Part shown: piece after piece, positions 18,110 to 28,137 of the stretch
How positions within the stretch are numbered: the first letter of the stretch is position 1
How the letters are laid out: the number at the start of each line of letters is the position of its first letter
Assembly: GCF_014656355.1 (NCBI RefSeq)
Contig: NZ_BNCG01000016.1
Location: 5,507-69,506, forward strand
Direction of reading: 5' to 3'
Length of the DNA stretch: 64,000 nucleotides
From: Camelimonas fluminis
GTDB taxonomy: Bacteria > Pseudomonadota > Alphaproteobacteria > Rhizobiales > Beijerinckiaceae
Position numbers and translations under genes: made by a program
The notes under the pieces: generated by a model
Database searches by the model: none
What the model was told of the DNA's origin: nothing
What the model saw: only the letters and a program-made list of their open reading frames with translations

Positions 18110-19813
18110 TTGACCGTGTCGCTGACCTCCGCGCCAACCCACGCGTCCCCAGACGCCTCCCCAGCCCGGGATCTGCCCGCAACCGCGGCGCCCACAACGC
18201 CGTTGCAGACGGTGATACATTCCGCCCGGCCTGGCCCGCGCGCCAACCGGCGCGCCCACGCCGCCGACGCCGGGCGACATGGCTCCCAGGGCCCCTATGT
18301 CATCACCTGGACGGTGGACCTGCCCGACGAAGCGGCGACCCGGCATCTGGCGCTGATCCTGTCGGAAACCCTGAAACCGGGCGACATGATCACGCTGTCC
18401 GGCGATCTGGGCGCCGGCAAATCCACCCTGGCGCGCGCCCTGTTGCGCATTCTCGCCAATGATCCGGAGCTGGAGGCGCCGAGCCCCACATTCACCCTGA
18501 TCCAGGAATACGAAACGCCGTTCGGCGAGGTGGCGCACGCCGACCTGTATCGCCTCTCCGGCGCTGACGATCTGGTCGAGCTCGGCTGGGAGGAAATCAC
18601 CCGCCACGCCCTGACCATGGTCGAATGGCCCGATCGCGCCGGCGACATGCTGTCGCCCGACCGGCTCGACGTGCTGCTGCAGATGAATCCGGCCGGCGCC
18701 GAAGGCAGCCGCGTCGCCGTGCTCACCGGCCACGGCAAATGGGCCGGTCGCCTCGCCATGACGCGGGCCATCCGCACCGTGTTCCAGAAGGCCGGCTGGG
18801 ACAAGGCGCGCCGCACTTTCCTGCAGGGCGATGCTTCCAGTCGCTCATATGAACGCCTGATCCGTCCCAATGGCCAGACCGCCGTGCTGATGGTGTCGCC
18901 GCGCCAGCCGGACGGCCCGCCGATCCGCCGCGGCAAGCCCTATAGCGCCATCGCCCACCTGGCCGAATCAGTGCACGCCTTCGTCGCCATGGCCAACGGC
19001 CTGCGCTCCCTGTCGATCAGCGCCCCCGCCATCCTTGGCCGCGACCTCGACGCCGGCGTGCTGCTGGTGGAGGATCTGGGCGCCCAGGGCGTGATCAATG
19101 AAAACGGGCCGATCCCCTCGCGCTACGAGGAGGCGGTGCGCCTGCTCGCCCGCATGCACGCCGTGCAGTTGCCGCACACCCTGCCGGTGAGCGACGGCGT
19201 CGACCATGTGATTCCGGCCTATGACATGGAGGCGCTGCAGATCGAGGTCGACCTGCTGCTCGACTGGTATGTGCCGGCGACGGTGCGGACCCTGCCGGCG
19301 CTGGCCCGCTCGCAGTTCACCGGCGCCTGGGTTGACGCGCTGCGTCCGGTCATCGCTGGCCCGCAGACCTGGACCCTGCGCGACTACCATTCGCCCAACC
19401 TGCTGTGGCTGCCAGAGCGGCAGGGTCTGCAGCGCATTGGCGTCATTGACTTTCAGGACGCAGTGCTTGGCCACCCGGCCTATGACGTGATGTCGCTGCT
19501 GCAGGACGCCCGGGTCACCGTGCCGCCGGCGCTGGAACTGCAATTGCTGCGCGCTTACGCCAGCGCGCGCGCCAACGATCCTGAATTCGACATGGCCGAT
19601 TTCGCCGCCGCCTACGCCGTGCTCGGCGCCCAGCGCGCCACCAAGCTGCTCGGCATTTTCATGCGGCTGGACCGGCGCGACGGCAAACCGCAGTATCTGG
19701 CGCACCTGCCGCGCATCAAGCGCTACCTGCTGCGCAATCTGGCGCATCCAGCGCTGGCGCCGGTGAAAAAATGGTATGAAACCTATCTGATCCATGTGGT
19801 CGAGGGGGATTGA
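18110..19813 (+). CDS. TsaE-AmgK bifunctional protein (t6A ATPase fused to sugar kinase)
   Basis: About 567 residues in two domains. The N-terminal domain is TsaE, the ATPase needed for threonylcarbamoylation of A37 in tRNA: Walker A GDLGAGKST, then LYRLSGADDLVELGWEE and MVEWPDR. The C-terminal domain is an aminoglycoside-phosphotransferase-like kinase of the AmgK type, which phosphorylates MurNAc/GlcNAc at the anomeric carbon during cell-wall recycling: DASSRSYERL, the catalytic RDYHSPNLL and metal-binding IDFQDA. The fusion is known from Hyphomicrobiales. murU follows, completing the recycling pair. The start is uncertain: GTG 18047, TTG 18110 and GTG 18116 are in frame; AGGAAA before 18110 favours the later ones. 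Conserved sequence begins near YVITWTVDLPDE. Confidence 0.9.
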   Translation: MTVSLTSAPTHASPDASPARDLPATAAPTTPLQTVIHSARPGPRANRRAHAADAGRHGSQGPYVITWTVDLPDEAATRHLALILSETLKPGDMITLSGDLGAGKSTLARALLRILANDPELEAPSPTFTLIQEYETPFGEVAHADLYRLSGADDLVELGWEEITRHALTMVEWPDRAGDMLSPDRLDVLLQMNPAGAEGSRVAVLTGHGKWAGRLAMTRAIRTVFQKAGWDKARRTFLQGDASSRSYERLIRPNGQTAVLMVSPRQPDGPPIRRGKPYSAIAHLAESVHAFVAMANGLRSLSISAPAILGRDLDAGVLLVEDLGAQGVINENGPIPSRYEEAVRLLARMHAVQLPHTLPVSDGVDHVIPAYDMEALQIEVDLLLDWYVPATVRTLPALARSQFTGAWVDALRPVIAGPQTWTLRDYHSPNLLWLPERQGLQRIGVIDFQDAVLGHPAYDVMSLLQDARVTVPPALELQLLRAYASARANDPEFDMADFAAAYAVLGAQRATKLLGIFMRLDRRDGKPQYLAHLPRIKRYLLRNLAHPALAPVKKWYETYLIHVVEGD

Positions 19814-20049
19814 TCCCCTTGCCGACGGCTGAGGGGGCGCCGCCAGTTCCCGCGCGCGCCGCCGCGCGGCCGGACATCCGGCCGCGCCAATGTCGCGCAG
19901 GGATGACGCATTCACCAAACTGACGCATCTTCCTGACAGGCAGGATGACCCGCTCCAGAAAACCGGACAACGGAGCCGGCCAGCGCGTTTGAAAACGGTC
20001 TCCCCGTTTGCGAAGCTTGCGCCAGGCTCCACAACGCCGTCCCGCACGC

Positions 20050-20853
20050 ATGACAGACCCCGACATGACAGAAGCGCCATCCTCCGCCCCCCAATTGACC
20101 GCCGGACCTGGCGCCCCCGCTCCAACCCCACAGGCGCGGATCTCCCGCGCCATGGTGCTGGCCGCCGGACTCGGCAAGCGCATGCGGCCGATCACCACGA
20201 CCACGCCCAAGCCGCTGGTCAGCGTCGGCGGCGCAGCGATGATCGATCGCCTGCTCGACCGGTTTGCCGAGGCCGGCGTCGCCGATGCGGTGGTGAACGT
20301 GCACTACCTGGCCGACCTGATCGAAACCCATCTGGCCCGCCGCAAGGGCGGCCCACGGATCACCATTTCGGATGAGCGCGACCGGCTGCTGGAAACCGGC
20401 GGCGGCGTGGTCCGGGCCCTGCCGCTGCTTGGCGACGCGCCGTTCCTGCTCGGTAATTCCGACAGCATGTGGATCGAGGGGCCGGTTTCCAACATCCGCC
20501 GCCTGACGGAGTTCTGGGACCCGGAGCGCATGGACGTCCTGCTGCTGCTCGCCGCCTCCGCTTCCAGCACTGGCTATGAGGGCCGGGGCGATTTCGCCAT
20601 GGACGCCATGGGGTTGTTGCGCCGGTGCAAGGAGCGCGAGGTGACGCCGTTCGTTTACGCTGGCGTCGCCATCCTGAAGCCGGAACTGTTCGCGGGCGCG
20701 CCCGAGGGCGCTTTCTCCCTGAACCGCCAGTTTGACATGGCCCTCGCCAACGACCGGCTGTATGGGCTGCGCCTCGACGGGCACTGGCTGCACGTGGGCA
20801 CCCCCGATGGCCTGCGGGAGGCGGAGGACGTCATCGCCCGCAGTCACCGCTAG
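20050..20853 (+). CDS. murU: N-acetylmuramate-1-phosphate uridylyltransferase-type nucleotidyltransferase
   Basis: 267 residues of the sugar-phosphate nucleotidyltransferase family. The signature MVLAAGLGKRMRPIT followed by PKPLVSVGG is at about residues 35-60, and the metal-binding LGNSDSMW follows in the middle. Next to the AmgK domain it should convert MurNAc-1-phosphate to UDP-MurNAc, letting cells bypass de novo synthesis and giving intrinsic fosfomycin tolerance in species with this route. The metal Asp segment reads NSDSMW rather than NGDTLW, a variation also met in this subgroup. Start ATG 20050 (MTDPDM) or 20065. About 240 bases separate it from tsaE-amgK. Confidence 0.85.
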   Translation: MTDPDMTEAPSSAPQLTAGPGAPAPTPQARISRAMVLAAGLGKRMRPITTTTPKPLVSVGGAAMIDRLLDRFAEAGVADAVVNVHYLADLIETHLARRKGGPRITISDERDRLLETGGGVVRALPLLGDAPFLLGNSDSMWIEGPVSNIRRLTEFWDPERMDVLLLLAASASSTGYEGRGDFAMDAMGLLRRCKEREVTPFVYAGVAILKPELFAGAPEGAFSLNRQFDMALANDRLYGLRLDGHWLHVGTPDGLREAEDVIARSHR

Positions 20854-21008
20854 CCGAAACAGGCCTGGTCCAGATCCATGGACCGCCGGCGTGGGCCCAG
20901 ATTGGGGAAACCGGCCGCTGCGGCGCTGTCAGGCGCATTTTGCGCCAGTTCCGGGCGTTCCGCGGACTGGAGCTGTTGCTTCCCGGAAGCTGGGGGCGTG
21001 ACCAGGCC

Positions 21009-21065
21009 CTGAAGGCTTGACCTGACCCTGAAGGCTTGACCTGGGCCTGAAGGCTTGACCTGGGC
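21009..21065. repeat. Three tandem 19-base repeats upstream of addB
   Basis: The unit CTGAAGGCTTGACCTGRSC occurs at 21009-21027, 21028-21046 and 21047-21065; copies 2 and 3 are identical, and copy 1 differs at two positions. A partial unit flanks each side. The array ends 46 bases before the addB start, so it lies within the addB promoter or leader. Confidence 0.85.
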
Positions 21066-21111
21066 CTGGCGAGTCAGGCTCATTGGGCTCTGGCCCGATA
21101 CGGAGAGCGAC

Positions 21112-24100
21112 GTGCAAGAAACCGCCCCAGGCGATCTGTTCACCCGGGTCGCGCGGCCGCGCGTTTGCAGCATCGCGCCCGGCGCGCCGTTTTTGAGCAC
21201 GCTGGCCGACAGCCTGCTGGATGGAACGTTGATCCCCGGCTTCCGGCCAGACGCCGAACCGCTTGGCCTCGCCACGGCGACAATTTTCCTGCCCACCCGC
21301 CGCGCTGCCCGCGCCCTGCAGGACATTCTGCTGCGCCGCTCCGGCCGCGACGCGCTGTTGCTGCCGCGCATCACGCCGCTGGGCGACGTCGACGACGATT
21401 TCGACCTCGCCAGCGAGCCCGGCGATGCAGAACCGCCCGGCGTGGAGAGCGCGGCCGGGTTCGCAACGGCGTTGTCAGGCGAAGCGCTGGCCCCGCCGAT
21501 CCCGGCCATCGAGCGCCGGCTGATTCTCACCCGTCTGGTGCTCGGCTGGGCCCGGCAGGTAGACCGCGCCCTGCTGCGCCTCTCGGAAAACGAACCGCTG
21601 CTGGCGCCTGCCTCGCCGGCCGACGCGCTGGCGCTCGCCGGCGACCTGGAAAAGCTGATGGACCAGCTGACCACCCAGGGGGTGGACTGGGACGCGCTCG
21701 CCGCCGTGGTCGCGGCCCGCCACAGCGCCTGGTTCGGCATCACCCTGGAGTTCCTGCGCATCGTCCGCGACGCCTGGCCGGCGATCCTCGTCGAGCGCGG
21801 CGCCAGCGATCCGACGCTGCGTCGCCACGCCATGCTGCTGGCGGAGGCAGACCGGCTGATCCGCCAGCCGCCCCAGGGGCCGATGATCGTCGCCGGCTCC
21901 ACCGGCTCGGCCCCCGCCACCGCCCGGTTGATCGCCGCCATCAGCCGGCTGCCGCGCGGCGTCGCGGTGCTGCCTGGGCTCGACCTCGATCTGGATGACG
22001 CCAGCTTCGCCCTCGTCGCAGGAGATGGCCCAACCGACGGAAAAGGCGACGGACGCGGTGATGAAACCGCCTTCAGCCACCCCCAGGCGATGATGGCCCG
22101 GCTGCTCAAGGTGATCGGCGTCAGCCGCCATGAGGTGACGCCGCTGGGCGCGCCGCCGCCAGGCGCCGTGGCGCGGCGGCGCCTGCTCAGCGAGGCGCTA
22201 AGGCCGGCCAGCACCACCGAACTGTGGGCCGGGCCGGGGCGGCGCCCGGACGCCACGAGCGTCGCGGCGGCGCTGGACGGCGTGGCGCTGGTTGAAGCCG
22301 CCGACGAGCGCGAGGAGGCGCTGGCCGCCGCCATCGCCATCCGCGAAATGCTGGAGCAACCTGAAGCAACGGTGGCTTTGATCACCCCGGACCGCGACCT
22401 CGCCGAGCGCGTCTGCGCCGATCTGAAGCGCTGGGGCGTCGAGGCTGACGATTCCGCCGGCAGCCCGCTGGCGCGAACCGGCGCCGGACGTTTCGCCCGG
22501 CTCGCAGCGGAAGCCGTCGCCAGCAATTGCGCCCCGCGCCAGCTCGTCGCCCTGCTGGCCCACCCGCTCGTCACCCTTGGCTGGCCACGCGCCGTCACGC
22601 GCCGCGTGGCGGCCGCCATGGAAATCGGCCTGTTGCGCGGCCCTGAACCGCCAGCCGGATTGCACGGCCTGCGCGCCATCCTTGAGGCGCGCCGCCAGGA
22701 GGCCAACGGAGCGTTCGCGTCACGCCCGCTGAAACGCCTGCGCGACAAGGACTGGGCGCGCGTCGCCGCCACCATCGACCGGCTGGAGCAGGCGTTGGCT
22801 CCCCTGCGCGAGGCGGCGGCCAGCGGCGATCTCGTCGCCATGCTGCGCGGCCATCGGCAAACGCTGCTGCGCCTTGCGGCGCAGGAGCCGGATGGACAGC
22901 AGACGGAGGGACCGAAAGCGGAAGGACAGGAAGCGGTTGCCACGACCATTCCCGCCCCGTTTCAGGAAAGCGCGGACGCAGTCGCCCTGCTGCAACTGTT
23001 CGATGACGTGGCCCTGGCGCACGATTGCGAATTGCCTGGCCGGCTGGAAGACTACCCGGCGCTGTTCGCCGGCCTCGCCAATAGCCGCATGGTGCGCAGC
23101 GAGGGCGATGGCCGTGGTCGCGGCGCCCATCGTCGCGTGCGTATTTTTGGTCTGCTGGAGGCCCGCCTGATCGAAGCCGACCGGGTGGTGCTGGGGGGGC
23201 TCGACGAGGCGGTGTGGCCTCCTGCGGCGCGCACCGACGCATTCCTCAACCGGCCGATGGCGGCGGCGCTGGGCATGCAGCCGCCCGAGCGGCGCATTGG
23301 CCAGACAGCCCATGATTTTGTCTCCGCCATGGGAACGCGCGATGTGGTCATCACCCGCGCCGCCAAGCGCGGCGGCGCGCCCACGGTGCCCTCGCGCTTC
23401 CTGCAGCGCATCAGGGCGCTGACCACCACGCCCGGCGCGCCTGCGGATAACGCCGCCGGAACCAGCAACGCATGGACGGAAGCCCTGGCGCGCGGCCAGC
23501 GCTTTCTCGACCTCGTCGCCCGGCTTGAGGAGCCGCCGCGCGTCGCGCCCCTGCGTCGTCCGGCCCCGGTTCCGCCAGTGGAGCTGGTTCCGCGATCACT
23601 GTCGGTCACCGAGGTGGAAACCCTGGTGCGCGATCCGTACGCCATCTACGCCCGCCACGTGCTCGGCCTTGATCCGCTCGATGAACTGGCGACGCCGCCT
23701 GGCGCTTCGGATCGCGGTTCGATCATCCATGAGGCGGTCGGCAAATTCGCCGAAACCTGGCCGACGCAACTGCCGTCCGATCCCCTGGCCGAACTGATGG
23801 CGCTGGGCGAAGACGCGTTTCGCGATCTGGAGGCCTATCCGGACGTGCGGGCGCAGTGGTGGCCGCGCTTCACCCGCATTGCCCAGGGCCACGTGCGCTG
23901 GGAGCGCCAGCGCCGCCCCGGTCTGGACCGCGTGCTGGCCGAGGTGAGCGGCCGGCTGGAAATCCCGCTCGGCAACGGCGACAGCTTCACCCTGCGCGGC
24001 CGCGCCGACCGCATCGAGATCGGCCGCGACGGCGTCATGACCATCGTCGACTTCAAGACCGGGCAATCGCCCACCGCCAGGGAAGTGTTCGCCGGTTTCG

Positions 24101-24441
24101 CGCCGCAGCTCACCCTGGAGGCGCACATGCTGCGCCAGGGGGCTTTCCCGGAAGCGCCCGCCGGAGCCTGGCCGGTCAATCTGACCTATGTGCAGATGAG
24201 CGGCGGCGAGCCGCCGCTGACAGAAAAGCCGGTGAAGCCGGGCAAAGATGAGACCCGCAGCGTTGACGACATCATCCGCGCCCACGCCGGGGGTTTCGTG
24301 AAATTGATCAGCCGCTATCGCGCCGGCGGCGCGGCCTGGCCGGCCCGGCCCTACGCCAAATACGCCAGACGCTATAACGATTACGACCATTTGGCTCGTG
24401 TGCGCGAATGGGCCCGGGCCGGCGGGGAGGATGCGGAATGA
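21112..24441 (+). CDS. addB: Double-strand break repair protein AddB
   Basis: 1109 residues, the usual size for alphaproteobacterial AddB. With AddA it forms the helicase-nuclease that resects double-strand breaks to a Chi-like signal and loads RecA. The N-terminal part is a degenerate UvrD-like helicase region (PTRRAARALQDILLRR; LGGLDEAVWPP). The C-terminal nuclease has GRADRIEIGRDGVMTIVDFKTGQSP, giving the catalytic Asp and the D-x-K pair. I see no four-cysteine iron-sulfur staple as in Bacillus AddB. The start is GTG 21112 (MQETAPGD), with GGAGA six bases before it. Its stop overlaps the addA start by four bases, so the two are translationally coupled. Confidence 0.93.
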   Translation: MQETAPGDLFTRVARPRVCSIAPGAPFLSTLADSLLDGTLIPGFRPDAEPLGLATATIFLPTRRAARALQDILLRRSGRDALLLPRITPLGDVDDDFDLASEPGDAEPPGVESAAGFATALSGEALAPPIPAIERRLILTRLVLGWARQVDRALLRLSENEPLLAPASPADALALAGDLEKLMDQLTTQGVDWDALAAVVAARHSAWFGITLEFLRIVRDAWPAILVERGASDPTLRRHAMLLAEADRLIRQPPQGPMIVAGSTGSAPATARLIAAISRLPRGVAVLPGLDLDLDDASFALVAGDGPTDGKGDGRGDETAFSHPQAMMARLLKVIGVSRHEVTPLGAPPPGAVARRRLLSEALRPASTTELWAGPGRRPDATSVAAALDGVALVEAADEREEALAAAIAIREMLEQPEATVALITPDRDLAERVCADLKRWGVEADDSAGSPLARTGAGRFARLAAEAVASNCAPRQLVALLAHPLVTLGWPRAVTRRVAAAMEIGLLRGPEPPAGLHGLRAILEARRQEANGAFASRPLKRLRDKDWARVAATIDRLEQALAPLREAAASGDLVAMLRGHRQTLLRLAAQEPDGQQTEGPKAEGQEAVATTIPAPFQESADAVALLQLFDDVALAHDCELPGRLEDYPALFAGLANSRMVRSEGDGRGRGAHRRVRIFGLLEARLIEADRVVLGGLDEAVWPPAARTDAFLNRPMAAALGMQPPERRIGQTAHDFVSAMGTRDVVITRAAKRGGAPTVPSRFLQRIRALTTTPGAPADNAAGTSNAWTEALARGQRFLDLVARLEEPPRVAPLRRPAPVPPVELVPRSLSVTEVETLVRDPYAIYARHVLGLDPLDELATPPGASDRGSIIHEAVGKFAETWPTQLPSDPLAELMALGEDAFRDLEAYPDVRAQWWPRFTRIAQGHVRWERQRRPGLDRVLAEVSGRLEIPLGNGDSFTLRGRADRIEIGRDGVMTIVDFKTGQSPTAREVFAGFAPQLTLEAHMLRQGAFPEAPAGAWPVNLTYVQMSGGEPPLTEKPVKPGKDETRSVDDIIRAHAGGFVKLISRYRAGGAAWPARPYAKYARRYNDYDHLARVREWARAGGEDAE

Positions 24442-27400
24442 GCGACCTCGCCCCTCCTGGCGCCATGCCAGATCCGGTCAGCCGCGCCACGGAAGCCCAG
24501 CGTCTCGCCGCCGATCCATTCATCTCCGCCTTCGTGTCAGCCAACGCCGGCTCCGGCAAGACCAAGGTGCTGGTCGACCGGGTGCTGCGACTGCTGCTGG
24601 AAGGCGCCGCCCCTGGCCGCATCCTCTGTCTCACCTACACCAAGGCGGCGGCGGCCCACATGGCGGTGAAGGTTTTCGATCGCCTCGCCGGCTGGGTCGG
24701 GCTGGACGACGCCGCGCTGGCCGCCGAACTGACGCGACTGGAAGGCCGGCGCCCGGCGCGCGCCCGGCTCGACGCCGCGCGCCGCCTGTTCGCCCGCGCC
24801 GTCGAAACCCCCGGCGGCCTGAAGATCGAGACCATTCACGCCTTCTGCGAGCGGGTGCTGCATCTGGCTCCGTTCGAAGCCAATGTGCCGGCCCGGTTTG
24901 AGGTTCTGGACGAGGCCGCCAGCGAGGAAATCTTCACCCAGGCCCGTCGCGCCGTGCTCACCATGGCGGCGCGGGGCGAAGACCCCGGCCTTGGCGACGC
25001 CCTGACCATCGTCAGCCTCGCCGCCGCCGGCGACGCTTTCGACGCCGCCCTGCGCGCCGCCATCCGCCAGGCCCGCCAGTTGCGCGAGGACGCCGCAAGC
25101 CACGCCGACGCCATGGCGGCGCTGGCGCTGACGCTTGGCCTGCGCCCCGGCGAAACCCTGGCCGGCATCGAACGGGCCATGCTGCACGACGGCTACGGGC
25201 CCGATGAATGGCCTGACCTGGTCACGGCCCTGTCGGCCGGCTCGAAGAACGACCAGAAGCTGGCCGATACGCTGCGCGCTGCTTCGGCTTCCGGCGACGA
25301 AGCCGAGCGCCTCGGCCTCTACCTCGACGTGTTCTTCAAATCGGACGGCGAGCCGCGCGCCGACAAGGGCTTTCCGACCAAAAGCGTTGACCCCGCCGTC
25401 GCCGGGGCCCTGCGCGCCGAGCGCGACCGGCTGGCGGAACTGGAGGACCGGCGACGCGCCGCCAGGGTCCTGCAACGCACTGACGCCCTGTTGACCCTGG
25501 CCGAAGCCATCGCCGGACGGGTCGAAGCCATCAAGCACGGGCGCGGGGCCCTCGATTTCGACGATCTGATCGGCAAAACCCGCACGCTGCTGCTGCGCTC
25601 CGACGCCGCGAGCTGGATCCTGCACAAGCTCGACGCCGGCATCGACCACGTGCTGGTCGATGAGGCGCAGGACACCAACCCGGCCCAGTGGGACATCCTG
25701 CGCGCCCTCACCGGCGAGTTCAGCGCCGGCGAGACCGTCGACGCCGCCGGCCGGCTGCGCCGCACCGTCTTCGCCGTCGGCGACCCCAAGCAGTCGATCT
25801 ATGGCTTCCAGGGCGCCGAGCCCCGCGCCTTCGCCGACAGCGAGCGCCACTACCGCAAGGCGCTGGCCGATGTCGGCGCCCGCTTCGAGAGCGTGCCCCT
25901 CAACGTCTCGTTCCGCTCGGCGCCCGCCGTGCTCGCCGCCGTTGATCTGGTGTTCGGCGTGGCCGAGCACTTCGCCGGCCTCGCTTTTGACGAGGGCGAC
26001 GGCGCCCGCGCCGGCACGGTGCATGAAACCAGCCGCATCGGCCAGCACGGCCGCGTGGAAATCTGGGAGCCCGTCGTCGCTGACGAGGACGCGGAGCCCG
26101 AGGCCTGGGACGCGCCGGTGGACGCGCCCGATCCCACCTCACCCGCCGTCGCCCTCGCCGGCCGCATCGCCGACGAGATCGCCAGGCTGACCCGCGACGG
26201 TGATGAAACCGGCCGGCGCACGCTCCCCGGCGAAGCCCTGGTGCTGGTGCGCAAGCGCGGCGCCCTGTTCGACGCCATCATCAGCGCCCTGAAGGCAGCG
26301 GGTCTGAAGGTCGCCGGCGCCGACCGCCTGACCCTTGGCGACCATATCGCCGTGCTCGACCTGCTGGCGGCCGGACGCGCCGCGCTGCTGCCCGAGGACG
26401 ACCTGACCCTCGCCGCCTTCCTGAAAACCCCGCTCGCCGGCCTCGACGACGACGATCTGATGGCCATCGCCGCCCGGCGCGGCCCCCTCTCCCTGCATGC
26501 GGCGCTGGTTGAAAAAGCGGAGAGCAACGACGCCGCGCGGCGTGGGCTCGCACTTTTGCGCACGCTGCGGAAGCTGGCCGGGGAACGCGGCGCCTTCGGC
26601 TTTTACGCCACCCTGCTCGGCCCCATGGGCGGTCGCACGGCGCTGGTCGCCCGGCTGGGCGCCGAGGCCGGCGACGCCATCGATGAGTTTCTTGCTCTGG
26701 CGCTGGGGCACGAGCGCCAGGCGACGCCCTCGCTCGCCGGCTTCATCGCCCGCTTCGGCGACGCCGCCCACGACGTCAAACGCGACATGGACGAATCGCG
26801 CGGCGAAATCCGCGTCATGACTGTGCACGGCGCCAAGGGGCTGGAAGCGGACGTCGTGGTGCTGGCCGACGCCTGCCGCTTCAACGCCCGCCCGCCCGCC
26901 GTCCTGCCGCTGGAGGTGCGCATCAACGGCCGTTTCACGCCGCTGCCGGTGTGGCTGCCGGCCGCCGCCGCCCGCCCCGCCGCCCTGCGCGAGGCCGCCG
27001 GGGCCGAAGCCTCGCGCGAGCGCGAGGAGCACAACCGCCTGCTGTATGTGGCGCTGACCCGGGCGCGCCGACGACTGATCGTCGCCCCCTATTTCGCCCG
27101 CAACCAGAAGACCCTGCCGCCGGACAGCTGGTACGGCATGGTCGATACGGCGTTCGCCGCGGCCGACACGGTGCAGAGCATCGCCGACCCGGGTAGCGGC
27201 GCCGTCACCCGCGTGCTGGCCAGCGGCCGCGCCGTCGCCGCGCCGGCGGACGCGCCGGAGCCACGCCAGCTGGCGCCAGCGCCCGACTGGCTGTTCGCCC
27301 CCGCCGCCCGCGAGGAGCCGCCAGCCGCGCCCATCAGCCCCTCACGCGCCGCGCCGGAGCTGCGACCGGGCGCAAGCGCGCTTCCGGCAGGAAAGACCCC

Positions 27401-27992
27401 GGAGGCGGAAACCACAGGAGCCGAAAGCGCGCGGGCGGAAACCGCACGGACGCGAGAAGCGGCGCGCTTTGCCGGTTCACTGCTGCACACGCTGCTGGAA
27501 CATTTGCCCGCCGCGCCCGCGAACGACCGGGCGGCGCTCGCCCAGCGCTATGTGGCGCGCCGCGCGGCGATGCTGACCCGGGGCGATCCGGCGTTTCTGG
27601 AGCCGGAGCGCCAGGCATGGATCGTTGACAGCGCCCTTCGCCTCGTCGCCGCGCCGGAGCTGGCCCCCCTGTTTGGGACCCACGCCATCGCCGAGGCGCC
27701 GATAGCCGGCAGCGTTCACCTGCCCGGGCGCGGCCCGATGGCGGTCACAGGCCAGATCGACCGGCTGGCGGTGACCGCCGACACGGTGTGGCTGGCCGAT
27801 TTCAAACTGGCCAGCCTTGCTGGCGACGCGGCCCCGCCCCAGGCCTATGTGACGCAGCTGGCGCTCTACGCCGCCCTGCTGCGCCAGGCGTGGCCGGATC
27901 GCACCGTCAGGCCGTTGCTGGTCTATGCTGGCGGCCCACGCATTCTGGAACTGGAGGAGGCGGCGTGCGCCGCGGCGCTGGCCAGCCTGTAA
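24438..27992 (+). CDS. addA: Double-strand break repair helicase AddA
   Basis: 1184 residues, the active helicase and second nuclease subunit of AddAB. Superfamily 1 motifs in order: NAGSGKTKVLVDR (Walker A), LCLTYTKAAA, VDEAQDTNPAQW (motif II), VGDPKQSIYGFQGAE (motif III), TVHGAKGLEADVVVLAD (motif V) and LLYVALTRARRRL (motif VI). The C-terminal RecB-like nuclease shows GQIDRLAVTADTVWLADFK. A Pro-Ala-Glu-rich linker (about residues 940-1010) separates helicase and nuclease. It starts with ATG 24438 inside the addB stop. trxA follows after 145 bases. Confidence 0.95.
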   Translation: MSDLAPPGAMPDPVSRATEAQRLAADPFISAFVSANAGSGKTKVLVDRVLRLLLEGAAPGRILCLTYTKAAAAHMAVKVFDRLAGWVGLDDAALAAELTRLEGRRPARARLDAARRLFARAVETPGGLKIETIHAFCERVLHLAPFEANVPARFEVLDEAASEEIFTQARRAVLTMAARGEDPGLGDALTIVSLAAAGDAFDAALRAAIRQARQLREDAASHADAMAALALTLGLRPGETLAGIERAMLHDGYGPDEWPDLVTALSAGSKNDQKLADTLRAASASGDEAERLGLYLDVFFKSDGEPRADKGFPTKSVDPAVAGALRAERDRLAELEDRRRAARVLQRTDALLTLAEAIAGRVEAIKHGRGALDFDDLIGKTRTLLLRSDAASWILHKLDAGIDHVLVDEAQDTNPAQWDILRALTGEFSAGETVDAAGRLRRTVFAVGDPKQSIYGFQGAEPRAFADSERHYRKALADVGARFESVPLNVSFRSAPAVLAAVDLVFGVAEHFAGLAFDEGDGARAGTVHETSRIGQHGRVEIWEPVVADEDAEPEAWDAPVDAPDPTSPAVALAGRIADEIARLTRDGDETGRRTLPGEALVLVRKRGALFDAIISALKAAGLKVAGADRLTLGDHIAVLDLLAAGRAALLPEDDLTLAAFLKTPLAGLDDDDLMAIAARRGPLSLHAALVEKAESNDAARRGLALLRTLRKLAGERGAFGFYATLLGPMGGRTALVARLGAEAGDAIDEFLALALGHERQATPSLAGFIARFGDAAHDVKRDMDESRGEIRVMTVHGAKGLEADVVVLADACRFNARPPAVLPLEVRINGRFTPLPVWLPAAAARPAALREAAGAEASREREEHNRLLYVALTRARRRLIVAPYFARNQKTLPPDSWYGMVDTAFAAADTVQSIADPGSGAVTRVLASGRAVAAPADAPEPRQLAPAPDWLFAPAAREEPPAAPISPSRAAPELRPGASALPAGKTPEAETTGAESARAETARTREAARFAGSLLHTLLEHLPAAPANDRAALAQRYVARRAAMLTRGDPAFLEPERQAWIVDSALRLVAAPELAPLFGTHAIAEAPIAGSVHLPGRGPMAVTGQIDRLAVTADTVWLADFKLASLAGDAAPPQAYVTQLALYAALLRQAWPDRTVRPLLVYAGGPRILELEEAACAAALASL

Positions 27993-28137
27993 GCTTCAGG
28001 CCGTCCGCAAACCGCCGCATGACGTACGGACATGTCTGATTTGAAGGGCCGCCGACCTTGACCCTCTCCCGGGGGCTACCTAGCTTCCAGCAGACATACA
28101 GACACGAGTCGCGAGCCCACTCGCGGAAAGGCATGAC

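Noticed and set aside
20850-22949. 699-codon open frame antisense to addB
   Set aside because: Composition (Ser/Arg/Ala-rich) is that of a shadow frame; addB is clear on the other strand.
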